From Acidobacteriota bacterium (GTDB lineage: Bacteria; Acidobacteriota; Thermoanaerobaculia; Gp7-AA8), in contig JAFAOU010000079.1 of the NCBI GenBank assembly GCA_019247495.1, positions 1 to 50,934 on the forward strand: a stretch of DNA of 50,934 bases, in the 5' to 3' direction. A program made the position numbers and the translations under genes. How positions within the stretch are numbered: position 1 is the first letter of the stretch; each line of letters begins with the position of its first letter. The notes beneath the pieces were generated by a model that was not told where the DNA came from, searched no databases, and worked only from the letters and a program-made list of their open reading frames with translations. This document shows, in pieces, positions 42,612 through 49,146 of the stretch.

Positions 42612-42799
42612 GCGAACGCTTTCGTGAACGCGTAGAAGATGACGATGAGGATGGCTAGCTCGATGATTACGGCGCTGTAGATCAGGCGCCAGTGGGGTTG
42701 ACGGGGTGTCGGCTGTCGGCTGTCGGCTGTCGGGAGTTCACCCGCCAAGTTGTTCTCTCCCGACACCCGAGAGCCGACACCCGACACCCATTTCCTCAT
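42608..42799 (-). CDS. Small membrane protein with hairpin-encoded N-terminal half
   Basis: 63 residues, interlocked by ATGA overlaps with the PIG-L gene before it and the symporter after it, which is the main reason to call it a gene. The C-terminal 27 residues, HWRLIYSAVIIELAILIVI plus FYAFTKAFA, are one membrane helix. The N-terminal 35 residues (KWVSGVGSRVSGENNLAG, then PTADSRQPTPRQP) are translated from the GTCGGGT word hairpin and have no look of a conserved sequence. A small single-helix subunit preceding an SSS transporter is plausible. Confidence 0.65.
   Translation of the reverse strand: MRKWVSGVGSRVSGENNLAGELPTADSRQPTPRQPHWRLIYSAVIIELAILIVIFYAFTKAFA
42714..42788. repeat. Word hairpin (GTCGGCT/GTCGGGT family) inside a small gene
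   Basis: Left arm GGGTGTCGGCTGTCGGCTGT continues to CGGGAG at 42735; right arm, from about 42757, CTCCCGACACCC then GAGAGCCGACACC. Imperfect stem of about 25-30 bp with a 20-nt loop. It lies wholly inside the reading frame of the 63-aa protein. Confidence 0.75.
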
Positions 42800-45342
42800 T
42801 TCGCGGAAACGAGATTGACAAACAACTTGTACGCGCCCGGCACGCCCGCCGGAAGCTGCCGGAACCAGGCGTAGCTGGTGTAAATGAACGTCCCCTTGCC
42901 GTAGTGCGCGTAAAGCTCGCCGCCTTCTTTTTCCGGCTCGCCGGGATCGTTCGACGCGAGCACGGTCTGGTACTGCGGATCCCAATCCTTGACGAAGTTG
43001 AGTCCGCGTTCCTGCACCCAGCCGTTGAAATCGGCCTGCGTGATTTTGTTCGGCACGTTGAGCAGCGGCGAGTCGGGATGGACGAAACGAACCGGCGCCT
43101 CTTCGACCGTGACGCGCTCGGTGGTGACTTTGAAAGGATACGGTCCGGGCACGTCGACCAGCAGCGGCTGCGGGTTTGTGCTGTTGTACTGGACGACCAG
43201 CGTTCCGCCGTTTTTCACGTACTCCATCAGCTTCGGATGCGCGAGCCGCATGCGCGGACGGGCGTTGTACGCGCGCACGCCGGTGACGATGGCGTCGTAC
43301 TTCGCGAAGTCGCCGCGATCGAGGTCGTCATCGCTCAGCAGCGTGACGTCGTATCCGACCTGGCGCAGCGCCGAGGAAACATCGTCGCCCGCGCCCATGA
43401 TGTATCCGACGCGGCTGCCGGTTTTCTTGACGTTGACGCGCACGAGCTTGGCCACGGCGTCGCCGAAGACACGCTGCGGCGGGATGTGCGGATAGTCGAT
43501 GTTGGTGATGCCGGTATCGATCTTCTTTCCATCGGCCGTTTCCGCTTCCGCGGCCACGTAGCTGATCAACTCACCAGCCGGCGGCTTGACCATGAACGTT
43601 GCGTGCGCTTCTTCGCCCTTCTTGGCGAAGTTGACGACGACGGAGGCCGGCTCGGAGCGCCACGACTGCAACGCGGCGTTCGGCACATCCACGCCACCTG
43701 AAAACTTGACGAACTTGAGCCGAACGCTGACCGGGCCGCTGCCGCTGAAGTTGCGCAGCCACACGGTGACCGGTTTCGCCTGCGTATCGGGAAAGACATA
43801 CACGCCCGATCCAAGATTCACGGTCATCGGCGGCGTGACATCGACCCCTCGAATGCGCTCGCCCTGCACGGCATCCGTCCAGCGATAGACGGCCGGCACT
43901 TCAAAGATGATCGTGTGCATGGCGTTGTCGGTCAGCGTCACGATGATCGGAATGGCCGCAGCGTTTTCGGGGATGCCGATCAGCTTCTGATCGTCGACGA
44001 CGTACGAGCCTTTGTTCGGCGGTTTCTGCAACCAGTACGGCTGCGAGATCGCGAAATCGGCGGGGACTTTGATGCTGAGATCCGTCTTGATCGGGACGTT
44101 ATTGACGAGCAGCGCGTTCACGCCCTTGCTCGGATCGGCGTAACGCGACGCGACCATGGAGAGGTTGAAGGGATAGTCGGAGCGATTGACGACGCTGACG
44201 CTGACCGGGATCGAACTTCCCGCGGTGACCGAAGAATCGCCGGCAGCAATGTCGATCGAGATTCCGGCACAGGCCCGGATGGCGTTCAGCAGATCGCGCT
44301 GCTTCACATCGACCCACGGACTCGACGCCCAGCCGGCGCGAAGACGATCGAGAAGGTCGTTCGCCTGGAGCAGCAGCGGGATCGACTTCGATGGATTTTT
44401 CGGATCGAACGAATCGGAGGCCTGCTGCAGAATCTTGCCGACCGCATCGCCGCCGGTGTAGCGGGACCAGGACGTGTCGATCCCTTCGAAGATGTCGGAC
44501 TTTGCTGGATCGCCGGCGAGCTGGTCGAAGTAATTGAGGAAGGTGCCGCGCCGCTCGGCCGCGCCGAAGCCCTGGCTCTTGTGCATGCTGCGGCTCTCGG
44601 CGGCGATCTCGGTGTACGACCGGCCGAGAAGCGGATTGAATGCGCCGATGTCGATGCGCAGCGATTTCGCGACCGATGGATCGTCCGGCTTGACCGGCTG
44701 AAACGTGAAGCGATTCCAGAAGAGCCGCTTCGGCTGCCAGACGCCGACGTACTTCAACTGATCGGGGAACTTCGACGGATCGCCGGCGGCGGTGAACGCT
44801 TCGACGGCGAGAATCGCGGACGCAGTGTGATGCCCGTGGCCGCCTTCGCCGGTGGTCGGGAAGCGGGTGATGATCACATCCGGCTGGAAGCGGCGGATGT
44901 TCCAGACGACGTCGGCCAGCGCGAGGTCGTGATTCCAGATGGCCAGCGTCTCCTGCGGACCCTTCGAAAATCCGAAATCGAGGGCGCGGGTGAAGAACTG
45001 TTCGCTGCCGTCGGTGCGCCGCGCGGCCAGCAACTCCTGCGTGCGGATGACGCCGAGCAGTTCACCTTTCTCGTCGCCGAGGAGGTTCTGTCCGCCGTCG
45101 CCGCGCGTCATCGAAAGATAGCCGGTGCGATACAGCCGCTCGTTGCCGAGGTAGGCGATGAGGGCGGTGTTTTCATCGTCGGGATGCGCGGCCACATAGA
45201 GCGCGCTGCCGACGACGGTGAGCTTCTTGAGCGCAAGCTGAATCTGCGCGGCATCGAGCGGCTTCTGCGCAAAGAGCGCGGCCGGCCCGACGAGAAGGAT
45301 GCTGAGCAGCGTGGCGAGGAGAGCGAAGGTTCTGCGAAGCAT
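42796..45342 (-). CDS. Secreted PIG-L family N-deacetylase, multidomain
   Basis: 848 residues. Residues 1-25 are a signal peptide (RTFALLATLLSILLVGPAALFA). The LmbE/PIG-L domain, about 45-290, carries AAHPDDE (His53, Asp56 zinc ligands plus catalytic Asp55) and GGHGHHTAS, which holds the later His ligand. Beyond it are NPCBM/Ig-like beta domains (about 350-620) and a C-terminal Rossmann-like part with MGAGDDVSSALRQVGYDV and VTGVRAYN, resembling ThuA/GATase folds. Removes N-acetyl groups from sugars, probably in the periplasm. A TACCAT box ends 8 bp before the ATG. First gene of a three-gene operon with the symporter. Confidence 0.92.
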   Translation of the reverse strand: MLRRTFALLATLLSILLVGPAALFAQKPLDAAQIQLALKKLTVVGSALYVAAHPDDENTALIAYLGNERLYRTGYLSMTRGDGGQNLLGDEKGELLGVIRTQELLAARRTDGSEQFFTRALDFGFSKGPQETLAIWNHDLALADVVWNIRRFQPDVIITRFPTTGEGGHGHHTASAILAVEAFTAAGDPSKFPDQLKYVGVWQPKRLFWNRFTFQPVKPDDPSVAKSLRIDIGAFNPLLGRSYTEIAAESRSMHKSQGFGAAERRGTFLNYFDQLAGDPAKSDIFEGIDTSWSRYTGGDAVGKILQQASDSFDPKNPSKSIPLLLQANDLLDRLRAGWASSPWVDVKQRDLLNAIRACAGISIDIAAGDSSVTAGSSIPVSVSVVNRSDYPFNLSMVASRYADPSKGVNALLVNNVPIKTDLSIKVPADFAISQPYWLQKPPNKGSYVVDDQKLIGIPENAAAIPIIVTLTDNAMHTIIFEVPAVYRWTDAVQGERIRGVDVTPPMTVNLGSGVYVFPDTQAKPVTVWLRNFSGSGPVSVRLKFVKFSGGVDVPNAALQSWRSEPASVVVNFAKKGEEAHATFMVKPPAGELISYVAAEAETADGKKIDTGITNIDYPHIPPQRVFGDAVAKLVRVNVKKTGSRVGYIMGAGDDVSSALRQVGYDVTLLSDDDLDRGDFAKYDAIVTGVRAYNARPRMRLAHPKLMEYVKNGGTLVVQYNSTNPQPLLVDVPGPYPFKVTTERVTVEEAPVRFVHPDSPLLNVPNKITQADFNGWVQERGLNFVKDWDPQYQTVLASNDPGEPEKEGGELYAHYGKGTFIYTSYAWFRQLPAGVPGAYKLFVNLVSAK

Positions 45343-45350
45343 GGCGGCGA

Positions 45351-45375
45351 ATGGTAGCGGGTTCGCCGGTACAAT
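45351..45375. promoter_or_regulatory. Divergent promoter, PIG-L operon / HEPN module
   Basis: On minus, TACCAT (45356-45351) ends 8 bp from the ATG at 45342. On plus, TACAAT (45370-45375) ends 9 bp from the ATG at 45385. The start codons are only 42 bp apart. The plus half is duplicated at 46180-46185 before the second module copy. Confidence 0.5.
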
Positions 45376-45384
45376 CCTGTTGCG

Positions 45385-45741
45385 ATGACGAAAAAAGTCT
45401 CGGAGTCACGTGCCTCGGCGCCGCGCCGCTCGCGAAACGAGCTGGACGAGGTGTTCTCGTCGATTTCGCCGGAAGCGTCCGCGTTCGTGTCGCGGAATCC
45501 TGCGCTTCGCGCGAAGCTCGTGCGGGCGGCGGAGCGGTTGGGGGAGGCGTTTCCGGGGCATCCGTTGCATCTCGTAGTCGCCTTCGATCATGAGTCGGGC
45601 GACCGCGATCTGTTCGTGGACATCGAGCGAACCACCGATTCAAAGGCGAACGCCGATGACCTGATGGACTTCGACCGGCAGTGGATTCGCGATCGCGAAG
45701 ATCCTGAACTGCAGGTCAACTTCAACTATCACCACCGATGA
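45385..45741 (+). CDS. HEPN-module partner protein, copy 1
   Basis: 118 residues, no recognised domain. N-terminal half is basic then helical (RRSRNELDEVFSSISPEAS, ALRAKLVRAAERLGEAFPG). The C-terminal half is beta-rich with SGDRDLFVDIERT and WIRDREDPELQVNFNY. It overlaps the HEPN gene by ATGA, as toxin-antitoxin partners often do, and would be the antitoxin-like or nucleotidyltransferase-like member. However, the GSxxxGxxxxSDxD motif of MNT proteins is absent. Its first 57 residues are nearly identical to copy 2, but the C-terminal half is only about half identical. Confidence 0.65.
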   Translation: MTKKVSESRASAPRRSRNELDEVFSSISPEASAFVSRNPALRAKLVRAAERLGEAFPGHPLHLVVAFDHESGDRDLFVDIERTTDSKANADDLMDFDRQWIRDREDPELQVNFNYHHR

Positions 45742-46108
45742 GTTTCGGTTGGGAGAAGTACCTCTCTGTCGCAGAAGTGCTGTCCGGCAGCGATGTCGGC
45801 GCCGACCGCGAAGCATGTCTACCATCTGCGGTAAGCCGCTCGTACTACGCCGCATTCGGTAGCGCGCGTTCGCATGCGCGCGAGCAGCGGTTCACACGCG
45901 GCAGAGTGCCGCGGAACACGGTGAAGTCTCGGTCTTCTTCGCGCAGAAGTACGGTGACGCCGGCGGAGAAATCGCCAAAATTCTCAGCCGGCTGCGGACG
46001 AATCGAAACATCGCCGACTACGATGACGCGTGCGAAGACGCCGAAAGTCTTTCGACGGAATCAATCGCCTACGCGCGTCGGGTGCTGAACCTTCTTGCGA
46101 CGCTCTAG
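45738..46108 (+). pseudogene. HEPN-domain gene, copy 1, frameshifted
   Basis: The frame opens MSFGWEKYLSVAEVLSG and continues through SRSYYAAFGSARSHA, parallel to copy 2. Near 45870-45895 one base is missing. The neighbouring frame then reads TRQSAAEHGEVSVFFAQKYG and LSRLRTNRNIADYD and ends LNLLATL at a TAG (46106-46108), matching copy 2 to its end. In the original frame the tail is a meaningless Arg/Ser-rich run. A sequencing error cannot be excluded. Confidence 0.8.
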
Positions 46109-46109
46109 T

Positions 46110-46160
46110 CATTACGACATAGCCGTCATCGGGCCGGAGCCGCGGGCCTCATCGCGGCGA
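46110..46160 (+). pseudogene. Remnant of the flavoprotein 5' end at the duplication junction
   Basis: CATTACGACATAGCCGTCAT and the following bases match the bases at 46925-46976 that encode HYDVAVIGAGAAGL of the flavoprotein. The match stops at the ATGGCGGCGA-like border, where the second promoter copy begins. Confidence 0.8.
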
Positions 46161-46179
46161 ATGGTGACGGGTTCGCCGG

Positions 46180-46185
46180 TACAAT
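46180..46185 (+). promoter_or_regulatory. Duplicated -10-like box of module copy 2
   Basis: TACAAT 9 bp before the ATG at 46195, in the same GGTTCGCCGGTACAATCC context as copy 1. Confidence 0.45.
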
Positions 46186-46194
46186 CCTGTTGCG

Positions 46195-46554
46195 ATGACG
46201 AAAAAAGTCTCAGAGTCACGCGCCTCGGCGCCGCGCCGCCCGCGGAACGAGCTGGACGAGATGTTCTCGTCGATCTCGCCGGAAGCGTCCGCGTTCGTGT
46301 CGCGCAATCCTGCGCTTCGCGCGAAGCTCGCGCGCGCCGCGGAGCGGTTGGGGGAGGCGTTTCCGGGACGTGCTCTGCACTTGCGACGGTATGAGGATCC
46401 GGAGAGCGGTGAGTGGGACCTTTTCGTGGAAGTGGAGCGAGAGGGTGAACTTCTCAAGGACTACGCGACCCTGCGCACGTTCGAAAAACGATGGATCCAT
46501 GATTCTGAAGATCCCAAGCTGGAGTTCATCTTTAACCTCTACTTCGGCCGATGA
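46195..46554 (+). CDS. HEPN-module partner protein, copy 2
   Basis: 119 residues. Same layout as copy 1: basic start, helical middle, then PESGEWDLFVEVEREGEL and WIHDSEDPKLEFIFNLYFG. Family not recognised; the strand DLFVEVE followed by a charged loop is reminiscent of nucleotidyltransferase-like folds but lacks their metal-binding Asp pair. Overlaps the intact HEPN gene by ATGA, so the pair should be made together. Confidence 0.7.
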   Translation: MTKKVSESRASAPRRPRNELDEMFSSISPEASAFVSRNPALRAKLARAAERLGEAFPGRALHLRRYEDPESGEWDLFVEVEREGELLKDYATLRTFEKRWIHDSEDPKLEFIFNLYFGR

Positions 46555-46922
46555 GTTTTGACTGGCGCGATTTTCTGGAGATTGCGGATGTGCTCGCGAA
46601 GTTCGAGCTCACCGACCGCCGTGAAGCTCTCCTGCGATCCGCGGTCAGCCGGGCGTACTACGCGGCGTTTGGTACGGCGAGAGCACAAGCGGCAGTCCTT
46701 CGCGCGGCGACACGCCAGAGCGCGGCGGAGCATGGCAAGTTGGTGGCGTTCTATTCAAAGCGTTTCGGGGAAGCCGGTGGGCAAGTTGCGTTTTTGCTCG
46801 CTCGGCTGCGGACGTTTCGGAACGCCGCCGACTACGACGTTAGGTTCGAAGATGCAGAAGCGATGTGTGAGCTGACGTTGAATGACGCTCATGAGCTCAT
46901 CGATCTCCTTGCCACGCTCTGA
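46551..46922 (+). CDS. HEPN-domain protein, copy 2 (intact)
   Basis: 123 residues, four-helix HEPN-like. LLRSAVSRAYYAAFGTARAQ is the conserved helix with the YYAAF core. LLARLRTFRNAADYD near 92-105 occupies the place of the Rx4-6H ribonuclease motif, but with RNAADY and no His, as in a subset of HEPN proteins in two-gene modules. ENDs LIDLLATL. Likely a toxin-like or RNA-binding partner of the upstream protein. It overlaps the start of the flavoprotein gene by 30-40 bp, an overlap that may itself derive from an earlier insertion of the module next to that gene. Confidence 0.78.
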   Translation: MSFDWRDFLEIADVLAKFELTDRREALLRSAVSRAYYAAFGTARAQAAVLRAATRQSAAEHGKLVAFYSKRFGEAGGQVAFLLARLRTFRNAADYDVRFEDAEAMCELTLNDAHELIDLLATL

Positions 46923-48090
46923 ACATTACGACGTAGCCGTCATTGGAGCCGGAGCGGCGGGCCTCATGGCGGCGATCGCCGCGTCTTGTGCCGGCGCGCG
47001 CGTCGTGGCCATCGACGGTGCGAAGAAAATCGGCGCGAAGATCCTCATCTCCGGCGGCGGACGGTGCAACGTCACGAATGAGGTGGTGCGTGCCGAGGAC
47101 TTCAACGGCAGCCGGAACGCGATCGCCAAGGTGCTGCGGACGTTCGACGTTTCGTCCACCGTCGCATTCTTCGAGGAGTTGGGCGTGAAGCTGAAGCGCG
47201 AAGAAACGGGGAAGCTTTTTCCGATCAGCAATCGCGCCCGTGACGTCGTCGACGCGCTGCTTCGCGCGGCGGAGGGCGTTGAGATCGTCACGGGGATCCG
47301 CGTCGAGTCGATTGAATCGGGTTTCGTCATCAACGGTTCGATTCACGCCGATCGAGTCATCCTCGCCGCCGGCGGACGCTCCGTGCCGATGACTGGCAGC
47401 GACGGCTCGGGATACACGCTCGCGCGAATGCTGGGACACACAGTCACGCCAGCGTTTCCCGCGCTGGTGCCGCTGGTCGTGGAGAAAGGCCACTGGATCA
47501 CGGAGCTCAGCGGGATTTCGGTCGACGCGGAACTGGCGGTGAAGTCGCCGACGGGTCGCGTCCTGCAGCGTCATCGCGGCTCGATGCTCTTCACGCACTT
47601 TGGCCTCAGCGGACCGGTAGTGCTCGACATCAGCCGTCACTGGATCGCGAATCAGCCGGCCACGCTGTCGGCGAACTTTCTGCCGGGGGAGACCTTCGAG
47701 TCGGTCGACGCGGCGCTGATCGCCGCTGCGAAGCGGAATCCGCATGCGACGATTGGAAGCGTTGTCCGTCTGCCTGACAGGCTTCTCGCGCGGCTCACTC
47801 CGGAGACGGCTCTTGGACGTTTGTCAAAAGACGACCGGCGCCGGCTCGTTCGCGATCTGGTCGACTACACGCTGCCTGTCGTTCGCGATCGCGGATTCGA
47901 GTATGCCGAGGTGACGGCGGGCGGCGTGCCGTTGTCGGAGATCGACGTGGGCACGATGGAATCGCGCATCTGCCCGAACCTCTACCTTTGCGGCGAGATC
48001 CTGGACGTCGACGGGCGGATTGGCGGCTTCAATTTCCAGTGGGCTTGGGCGAGCGGGCGGTTGGCGGGGCTCAGCGCGAGTGGCAGATGA
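46882..48090 (+). CDS. HI0933-family flavoprotein (NAD(P)/FAD-dependent oxidoreductase)
   Basis: 402 residues. FAD-binding Rossmann start HYDVAVIGAGAAGLMAAI near 15-32, ISGGGRCNVTN (family signature) near 58, ILAAGGRSVPMTGSDGSGY near 160, LFTHFGLSGPVVLDIS near 235, and the C-terminal EVTAGGVPLSEI ... LCGEILDVDGRIGGFNFQWAWASG. All are diagnostic of HI0933/BaiN-like proteins, whose substrates are mostly undefined. The start is uncertain: ATGs at 46882 and 46891 both lie inside the HEPN gene without a ribosome site, and the true first codon may have been displaced by the module. Confidence 0.93.
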   Translation: MTLMSSSISLPRSEHYDVAVIGAGAAGLMAAIAASCAGARVVAIDGAKKIGAKILISGGGRCNVTNEVVRAEDFNGSRNAIAKVLRTFDVSSTVAFFEELGVKLKREETGKLFPISNRARDVVDALLRAAEGVEIVTGIRVESIESGFVINGSIHADRVILAAGGRSVPMTGSDGSGYTLARMLGHTVTPAFPALVPLVVEKGHWITELSGISVDAELAVKSPTGRVLQRHRGSMLFTHFGLSGPVVLDISRHWIANQPATLSANFLPGETFESVDAALIAAAKRNPHATIGSVVRLPDRLLARLTPETALGRLSKDDRRRLVRDLVDYTLPVVRDRGFEYAEVTAGGVPLSEIDVGTMESRICPNLYLCGEILDVDGRIGGFNFQWAWASGRLAGLSASGR

Positions 48091-48126
48091 CCTTTTTCAC
48101 GCGGAGACGCGGAGGCGCGGAGGAGG
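48090..48126. repeat. GCGGAG word element between convergent genes
   Basis: TTTTTCACGCGGAGACGCGG then AGGCGCGGAGGAGG. Same lead as at 37837 and 38889. No complementary arm, though it separates convergent genes. Confidence 0.5.
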
Positions 48127-49131
48127 TCACTTGTAGATTTCGACGTGCGGAACCCCGTCCGGGCCGATCCATCCGCGGTACATCCCTTCGCTGTTGAACG
48201 GCATCGCGAAGTTGCCTTTGCGGTCGAGGATGATTGCGCCGCCGTCGCCGCCGACCGGCTCCAGCTTCTTGTGGATAACCTCGTTGCCCGCTTGTTCGAC
48301 CGTCATCCCCTTGTAGAGATACAACGCCGCGATGTCGTGAGCGACCGTCCAGCGGATGAAAAACTCGCCGGTGCCGGTGCAGGAGACAGCGACGGACTCG
48401 TTGTCGGCGTAGGTGCCGGCGCCGATGATCGGCGAGTCGCCGATGCGGCCGTACTGCTTGTTCGTCGTTCCACCCGTGGACGTGCCCGCGGCCAGATTTC
48501 CGGCCGCGTCGAGTGCTACCGCGCCGACGGTGCCGTGGCGCGTTTCATCATCGGACTTGATCGATGCGTGCGGATTGGCCTGGCGCTGCTGCTCCTTGAG
48601 CAACTCCTGCTGTAAACCCTTCCAGCGGCGCTCGGTCCAGAAGTACGACGGATCGACGATCTCCAATCCCATCTTCGTGGCGAACAGCTCCGCGCCGCGG
48701 CCGGTCATCATCACGGGCGGCGATTTTTCCATCACGGCGCGCGCCGCCGTGATCGGATTGCGGATGATGGTCACGCCCGCCACGGCGCCGGCTTTCTTCG
48801 TCTTCCCGTCCATGATGGCCGAGTCGAGCTCGTTCTTCCCTTCGTGCGTGAAGACCGCGCCTTTGCCGGCGTTGAAAAGCGGTGAGTCTTCGAGGATGCG
48901 GATGCTGGCCTCGACCGCGTCGATGCTCGATCCGCCCTTCATCAGCACCGCCTGCCCCGTTTTCAGCGCCTGCGCCAGCGTGTCGCGGTACTGCGTTTCC
49001 ATCTCCGCGGTCATACTTCCGCGCGTGATCGTTCCCGCTCCTCCGTGCATGACCAGCATGATGTGCGGCTTCTCCTGAGCGTTGACGGTGATGGCGATGA
49101 GGCTTGCGACAACGATGGCGATTCGTTTCAT
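48127..49131 (-). CDS. Secreted isoaspartyl peptidase / plant-type L-asparaginase
   Basis: 334 residues from the ATG at 49131; an ATG at 49140 is also possible. Residues 1-19 are a signal peptide (MKRIAIVVASLIAITVNAQ). Ntn-hydrolase: VMHGGAGT near 28, GKGAVFTHEGKNELDSAIMDG, and RHGTVGAVALDAAGNLAAGTS, split at the self-cleavage site, where Thr201 becomes the new N-terminal nucleophile. TSTGGTTNKQYGRIGDSPIIGAGTYA, in two parts, and CTGTGEFFIR form the substrate pocket. Hydrolyses beta-aspartyl peptides or asparagine in the periplasm. AAAAAT (49144-49139) lies 7 bp before the ATG. Divergent from the next gene, with only 15 bp between the starts. Confidence 0.94.
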   Translation of the reverse strand: MKRIAIVVASLIAITVNAQEKPHIMLVMHGGAGTITRGSMTAEMETQYRDTLAQALKTGQAVLMKGGSSIDAVEASIRILEDSPLFNAGKGAVFTHEGKNELDSAIMDGKTKKAGAVAGVTIIRNPITAARAVMEKSPPVMMTGRGAELFATKMGLEIVDPSYFWTERRWKGLQQELLKEQQRQANPHASIKSDDETRHGTVGAVALDAAGNLAAGTSTGGTTNKQYGRIGDSPIIGAGTYADNESVAVSCTGTGEFFIRWTVAHDIAALYLYKGMTVEQAGNEVIHKKLEPVGGDGGAIILDRKGNFAMPFNSEGMYRGWIGPDGVPHVEIYK

Positions 49132-49146
49132 GGGGCGCATTTTTGC

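Larger units (their letters stand above)
45341..46966 (+). repeat. Tandem duplication of an 810-bp segment
   Basis: Two units, about 45341-46150 and 46151-46966, each holding promoter, gene A, HEPN gene and the first bases of a flavoprotein gene. The borders share ATGGCGGCGA: 45341-45350, 46151-46160 (one mismatch) and 46967-46976. Identity is high from the promoter to about codon 57 of gene A and falls further on. Confidence 0.8.

Noticed and set aside
41460..45357. Plus-strand frames of 391, 331 and 480 codons
   Set aside because: Antisense to the symporter and PIG-L genes, with no recognisable motifs.
45385..46554. MNT nucleotidyltransferase identity for the HEPN partners
   Set aside because: No GSxxxG...SDxD motif; only a vague strand similarity.
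45341..46976. Insertion sequence or transposon around the duplicated module
   Set aside because: No transposase, terminal inverted repeats or target-site pattern; the borders fit a microhomology-mediated tandem duplication.
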